Shown: positions 59,801 to 64,000 of the stretch, piece by piece
How positions within the stretch are numbered: the stretch's first letter is position 1
How the letters are laid out: every line of letters starts with the position of its first letter
NCBI GenBank assembly: GCA_947652115.1
Contig: OX393561.1
Coordinates: 35,133,031 to 35,197,030 of the forward strand
Length of the DNA: 64,000 bases
DNA from: Blastomussa wellsi
Lineage: Eukaryota > Cnidaria > Anthozoa > Scleractinia > Plerogyridae
Direction of reading: 5' to 3'
The notes under the pieces: model-generated
Told to the model about the DNA's origin: nothing
The model's input: only the letters and a program-made list of their open reading frames with translations
Database searches by the model: none
Translations under genes and position numbers: made by a program

Positions 59801-62800
59801 CACTTCTGGTTTCTTCTCAGAGGTGACCCTCTCTTTAGGAGCCTTTGGCTCTTCCTTGGAAGAAGGTTCATTTCGAGGTTCTGCAGTTTTCTTTTTATCA
59901 GCCTCTGAAACCCAAAAGGAACGAGCGACATCAAACAAACAAACAAACTTCCGCCATAAAAAAAAATAAACATAACAAAAATGCGATAGAACTAGACAAT
60001 GGGTATTCTCGTAAATGGAAGCTCTCAGTGTTGTTATAACAGTAATTGTATAATCAGGCTAAAGAGATTTAATTAAGTGACCATGGCAGGATCGGCAAGG
60101 TTATTGGACGATGACAAATGGAACCACAACCCATGTATCCACCATATTGGTTTGCTGTCGTGTTTGATATGTTACATGATGCCAGATATACACAACCTTA
60201 ACAAGTTGTTCTGCTTACAAATTTCACACAAGAGTGGAACAATTGCGAAAGTGACGAGTACGGGTCGTTTTGTTTTAACATTGTTTACCGTTATTCGTGT
60301 ACCAAGCCGTGGAAGCCGTGTCTGAGTTTGGTGCCGTGGCGGCACGATCCCTGTTGGGTTTCTTTTTGAAAAACCCAGGAAGACTGATTCCTCTGCAAAA
60401 AAGAAAATATTTGTTGTTTCTTGATCGTTAGTTGTACTCTACGAAGCACAGTTGGATAATAAATCAAAATTCTGGCATGACTCCGAGGCTTTCAGGTTTA
60501 AAAATGCGAATTTATGACTATTCCTTTGTCAGTTGATTCCCATAACAGACTTGATATAAAGGAAGCAAAACCAAGACCAGACGCCTTAGTGCGATGTTTG
60601 ATGTTGGAACATCAATAAGGCTGTCGCGATGTTACATCAAAACGCTACATACACGCTCAGGAAAACAACGGCAATGAACGAACTACATCACAAAACAGGT
60701 ACCAATCAAGTTCTTTCCACTTACCCTTTGGGCATCCAGCCGGATTTTTTATTTTCCTATATTATGAAGACAAAATTGCACACGAAGGTTAGACATGACA
60801 ACAAAACGTTACCGCTAGAAAACGTGAAATTACCTTGCGTTTTCACGTTGATTACATTATGACAAGCGTTTAGAGTGGTTCTCGCTCGAGTGTTACTCGA
60901 ACTTGCTTCGGTTTTGTTACTCGTGGAAGTTACTGGAGTATTACAAACACTTCCATTGAATTTACACGCGTTTATAATAATTTGATTTCTCACCTCGTCT
61001 TTTGGCTTGGGTGTAGGTTTTGGTTTGGGTGCAGGTCGTGGAGGTGTGGTCTTGCTTGTGGGTGTGAGAGTCGGGGATGGTGACTTTGACGTTGATGTCT
61101 TTTTTACTTTCTTATCAGGCGTCACCGAAACACTCGGCCTGAAAGAAGACAAAGAAGTTTCGCTGTTGATCATGTTCGGTTAGGGAAAATAACACGCACG
61201 GTCCATTGTGTGGGTTGTCCAGAAAACTATAGGGTTCGTACAACCTTTTTAAGCCTTCATGGCCAACGACAACGTATTCACGAAATCATAAACCCATAAA
61301 ACAAACCGCGACGTTCCCTCTCCAAGCTTGTCTTTGAAAGTATTAAACATGTTCACTTAAAGGCCATTTCCAGTCCGTACTGCGCAGTCTCGGGATTTGT
61401 TCACATTTCTGTTTTGAATTCGTCGATACGTTACACTTTGGTAACTGTGTACACGAAGTTTTTGGGTCCGCCATTACGGGTCGTTTCGTTTGGGAGTTCT
61501 CGATGAGCTGAAACGTCGGTTCGTCTACTCTTTATTATTGTTTTGCAAGGATATCGGATGTTAATAACGAAGAAAAAGGTTAGTTCTTATCAGTAATTTT
61601 CATTTTGGCTTGTTTACATTCCATCAAGAGAGGATAAAGGGTAAGATAGGTAATCCCCCATATGGGCCCTATTCCTAAGGTAATCCGTCTCAAGTTAGTT
61701 TTAGATCACCCCAATCCGAAAGGGATCAGTAAATAGCCAATCATATGGCGCGAACTTTGATGACGTAGATAGCCCGCGCAGATCATCTACGCAAAACCCT
61801 CGCGCATTCTGCGAGGCAACCTCAAATGAAATGGGGGAAGACGTGGAGATATGTTTTGTAGACGAAAGCAATTACAAGAAGGTTTGTACACGAGAAACAA
61901 GGGAGTGACAAGGGAAAACGACGATGGAAAAAGAGTCGTCCGTCGTGGTAATATTATACGCGCGAGAAAGAGTGCGTTCTAAAATAACTTGAGACGGATT
62001 ACCTTAGGAATAGGGCCCATATTGGGGATTACCTCTCTTACCCTTTATCCTCTCTTCATTCCATCGTGTGAGATAAGATAAACATTGCAGGCGGAAATTG
62101 CGTAGTACGGCCTGGAAATGGCCTTTAAGGTGAATTTGGAGTGTGCAGATCAATTCCGTGCTAGTCATTGCTTAATCAGTTTATTCGAACCAAAAATACT
62201 CCTGCAGAATTGCCAAGAAGAAATCAAATGAAAATTTAGCAGGGACAGCAAACCATAATAGTTGGTTTCCTATTTTTTCAGACGATGGCTTGAAGATTTG
62301 AAAAAATGATATTTTTTTTTCAAATTTTAATCCACTAAGTTACATCCTCGTCATCTGTAACAACGACAGTAAATGGATTCAATGCAGTAATATAGGTAAC
62401 AAAACTAAACCATTATTTTTGGCTTTCGTCTGAGCGAAGACAAATTTTAGCCTTTTAAAGTTTTCCTAAAATGGCGTAACAATGCCCAAGTGTCATGAGT
62501 AGGGTAAGACTAATAACCTCTTTTTACCAAGCATTCTCACACATCGACAAACGAAATTAGTTAAAGGTTTGAACCCTGTTGCGAGAACTCGAAATTTATC
62601 GTTTCTATTTGTCACTGACAGACTAACATCTTCCTCATATTTCGTATAGAGTGTGTTCGCGTGACGTCACGGCGGCCATGTTGGAGGAGTAGTCTACAAC
62701 AAAGAAATGGCAGCCATGTTGGAGGAGTGAACGAGTCTTTTGGGAATTGAACTCTATTTTCATGCAAATTCTTCCTTTTGTTTCAGTAAAGCAATATGGA

Positions 62801-63773
62801 TGCTAGTCTCGTGAGCGAAAACACTCTATACCAATCTTGAACGTACCATCATTTCGTTGCAAAAGTGGTTTTTCTTGTAAGAAACGCAACTGGTTGCTTA
62901 CACTAACACAAAGTAAAAAGAACTCAACACTTACTCTTCTACTGTTTTGCTCCAAAATACTTCGATATCTTCGTCCTCGTTGTTTTCGTCCTGGGCAGTG
63001 TCTTTAGCCGCCGCTGGTCTGTTTGAGGGACGGGTGGGCAGGCGCCTTTTTTGAGGGGGCCGAGCACGGTCCTTAACTAAGTGCTTCAGATCCGAGCCCT
63101 TGGTCTCCATGTCAGTGAAATCTGAAATATCGCACCAAAGTTAAAAAGCGATAAAGCTTCTGACAGCCATTATTCGTGCTTAAAATCGACACGTGTGACT
63201 GGCAGTGTATTGATTTCGAGACTTGGGGTGAATTTGAACAAAACAACGACAAAATAGGATCAGTCCTATACATCTTCTTGGAAGTTATCTTTTATCTGGA
63301 TGATATTCAGTTTGATATCAAATGAAGGCCTACTACTGGGGAATTATGGTTATTAGTCATCGATCAATGTCCTGGATTCGTTTTCCTTTTACCAACCACT
63401 CTTCTACAAAATCCACTTATCATTGATGGATTGCAATGACAGAAGAACGCATTCCATTTTCTCTAAATCACACAACAAATCAGTGATCGCGACCATGGAC
63501 GAAACGACAAAAAATAACAGCCTACCTACCAACATTTTTAACCGCGACAACTGGAGCTGGAGAAGCCTCCTTCGGCTCTTCCGTAACCACCTTGACGACC
63601 ATCTCCTCTTCCTTGTTGTCTTTTTCGTCCTCTTCAGGGACCCTGCTGGGGGACGGACGCCTGGTGACCGTCGGTCTCCTCTTGTGGCTCCTTCCGGCTG
63701 GGCCATCTGTGCCGTCTGACACGGGCACCGTCAGTTGAGCTGAGCTGAGGCGATTACGCGCTGTTCGAGCCAC
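56846..63773 (-). CDS. Disordered Lys/Glu/Pro-rich protein with CPI-like motif (5' end outside window)
   Basis: Minus-strand exons: 63530-63773, 62935-63121, 60994-61138, 60289-60392, 59174-59904, 57656-58713 and 56846-57017 (stop). Phases agree except between 61138-60994 and 60392-60289, where a small exon appears to be missing. The exon at 62935-63121 encodes LKHLVKDRARPPQKRRLPTR, which fits the capping-protein interaction pattern (L-x-H-x-x-x-x-R-x-x-x-x-x-R-R-x-P-x-R) of CARMIL, CD2AP, CKIP-1 and CRACD proteins that regulate actin capping protein. Next come SLPGFFKKKP, a 12-residue tandem repeat (KERVPSEKKPEV, five good copies, 59650-59850), a long KKEEKPEV-type charged region, Ser-rich basic segments (MLSRTLSWEMPKVG) and an Ala-rich C-terminal exon. 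No folded domain is visible, so assignment to a named family is not made. The first seen exon starts at an acceptor, so the 5' part lies right of the window. Confidence 0.7.
58797..58832. repeat. AAAC/AAAT microsatellite
   Basis: A run of AAAC units bordered by AAAT units, in an intron of the CPI-motif gene. Confidence 0.8.
59650..59850 (-). repeat. 36-bp coding minisatellite, 12-residue units
   Basis: Five near-identical units encoding KERVPSEKKPEV with changes only at the eighth-from-last and last positions, followed by about five degenerate units. The nucleotide units are also very similar, suggesting recent tandem expansion. Confidence 0.85.
61357..62128. mobile_element. TTAA-flanked piggyBac-like element with nested insertion
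   Basis: TTAA at 61357-61360 and 62125-62128 enclose inverted ends AGGCCATTTCCAGTCCGTAC and, at the right in reverse, AGGCCATTTCCAGGCCGTAC. It is about 764 bp long, of which 440 bp is a second element and its duplication. It lies in an intron of the CPI-motif gene. No transposase. Confidence 0.8.
61626..62056. mobile_element. Long-arm MITE, 431 bp, 9-bp duplication
   Basis: CATTCCATC at 61617-61625 is exactly repeated at 62057-62065. Inverted arms of about 70 bp begin AAGAGAGGATAAAGGGTAAG and continue through GGGCCCTATTCCTAAGG and GTAATCCGTCTCAAG. Long arms with a 9-bp duplication suggest a Mutator-like family. It is nested in the TTAA element 61357-62128. Confidence 0.88.
62645..62830. mobile_element. 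TA-flanked MITE with GGCGGCCATGTTGG core
   Basis: TATAGAGTGTGTTCGCGTGA at the left and TCGTGAGCGAAAACACTCTATA-type sequence at the right are inverted ends. The interior has CGGCGGCCATGTTGGAGGAG and a second GCAGCCATGTTGGAGGAGTG. A related GGCGGCCATGTTG stretch is at 1565-1577 with its inverse at 1677-1690. Confidence 0.65.
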
Positions 63774-64000
63774 CTGGGAACCAACAACGAATTAATATGA
63801 CGTAGGTTTAGCAAACCATGTCAATAACAGCAACGAGAACGTCGATAAACAAAAGGTTTGAAAGGGTTAGGTCATGGCACGGTAAATCCGTCCGCATATT
63901 TTGTTAATTGCGAGTTCTTAACTTGAAATCTGCCAAGCAACAGTCTTTAATACACCACTTTGCTAATGCTTGTGGGGACAAAATTTGATCTATTTACTGA

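Noticed and set aside
59262..59908. Plus-strand membrane-like frames
   Set aside because: These are antisense shadows of the 12-residue repeat exon.
1..64000. CRISPR array or bacterial operon
   Set aside because: The tandem repeats are transposon subterminal arrays or minisatellites without regular spacers, and all genes have spliceosomal introns.

Overview
The window is eukaryotic and reads as a cnidarian genome, most likely a hexacoral such as a stony coral. That lineage call is an inference. It rests on intron-rich genes with GT-AG junctions, small secreted ShKT and DSL-domain proteins, tRNA-derived SINEs and a dense load of short inverted-repeat transposons. Nothing looks bacterial. Exon models below were built by hand by matching splice sites to reading phase; no database search or transcript data was available.

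Layout. (1) 2.4-35.5 kb, plus strand: three tandem paralogues of a PM20D2-like M20 metallopeptidase (2426-6021, 21279-28375, 31022-35451). Each has three exons with identical splice phases and a 486-bp middle exon. (2) 10274-20679, between M20 copies 1 and 2: a complete 10,406-bp CACTA/EnSpm-type DNA transposon with CACAGG terminal inverted repeats and a perfect 3-bp AAG target duplication. It carries asymmetric subterminal repeat arrays and two divergent, intact multi-exon genes: an 8-exon TNP2-type transposase (1089 aa, minus strand) and a 6-exon SAM-domain accessory protein (361 aa, plus strand). This is the most notable system in the window. (3) 40363-46684, minus strand: a Notch-ligand-like membrane protein with signal peptide, MNNL-like domain, four DSL-type cysteine repeats, a Ser/Thr-rich stalk and a C-terminal transmembrane helix. 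(4) 51790-52449, plus strand: a 73-residue secreted ShKT peptide. (5) 56846-63773, minus strand, running off the right edge: a disordered Lys/Glu/Pro-rich protein with a motif resembling the actin capping-protein interaction (CPI) motif and a 12-residue tandem repeat.

Introns and intergenic space are filled with short mobile elements whose ends can often be defined. There are three TTAA-flanked piggyBac-like elements, two of them abutting and one carrying a long ORF. There are two elements with exact 9-bp duplications, one of them nested inside a TTAA element. There are three tRNA-derived SINEs with target duplications, nested inverted-repeat elements in M20 intron 1, a GIY-YIG Penelope-type remnant and a 245-bp direct repeat pair.

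Within the CACTA element the parts plausibly work together. The transposase would act on the CACAGG ends. The SAM protein, with a basic segment and an acidic tail, may bind or organise the CCAATATTGG-rich subterminal arrays. Both genes appear to be driven from one short divergent promoter region. That functional model is inference; the structure itself is read directly from the sequence.
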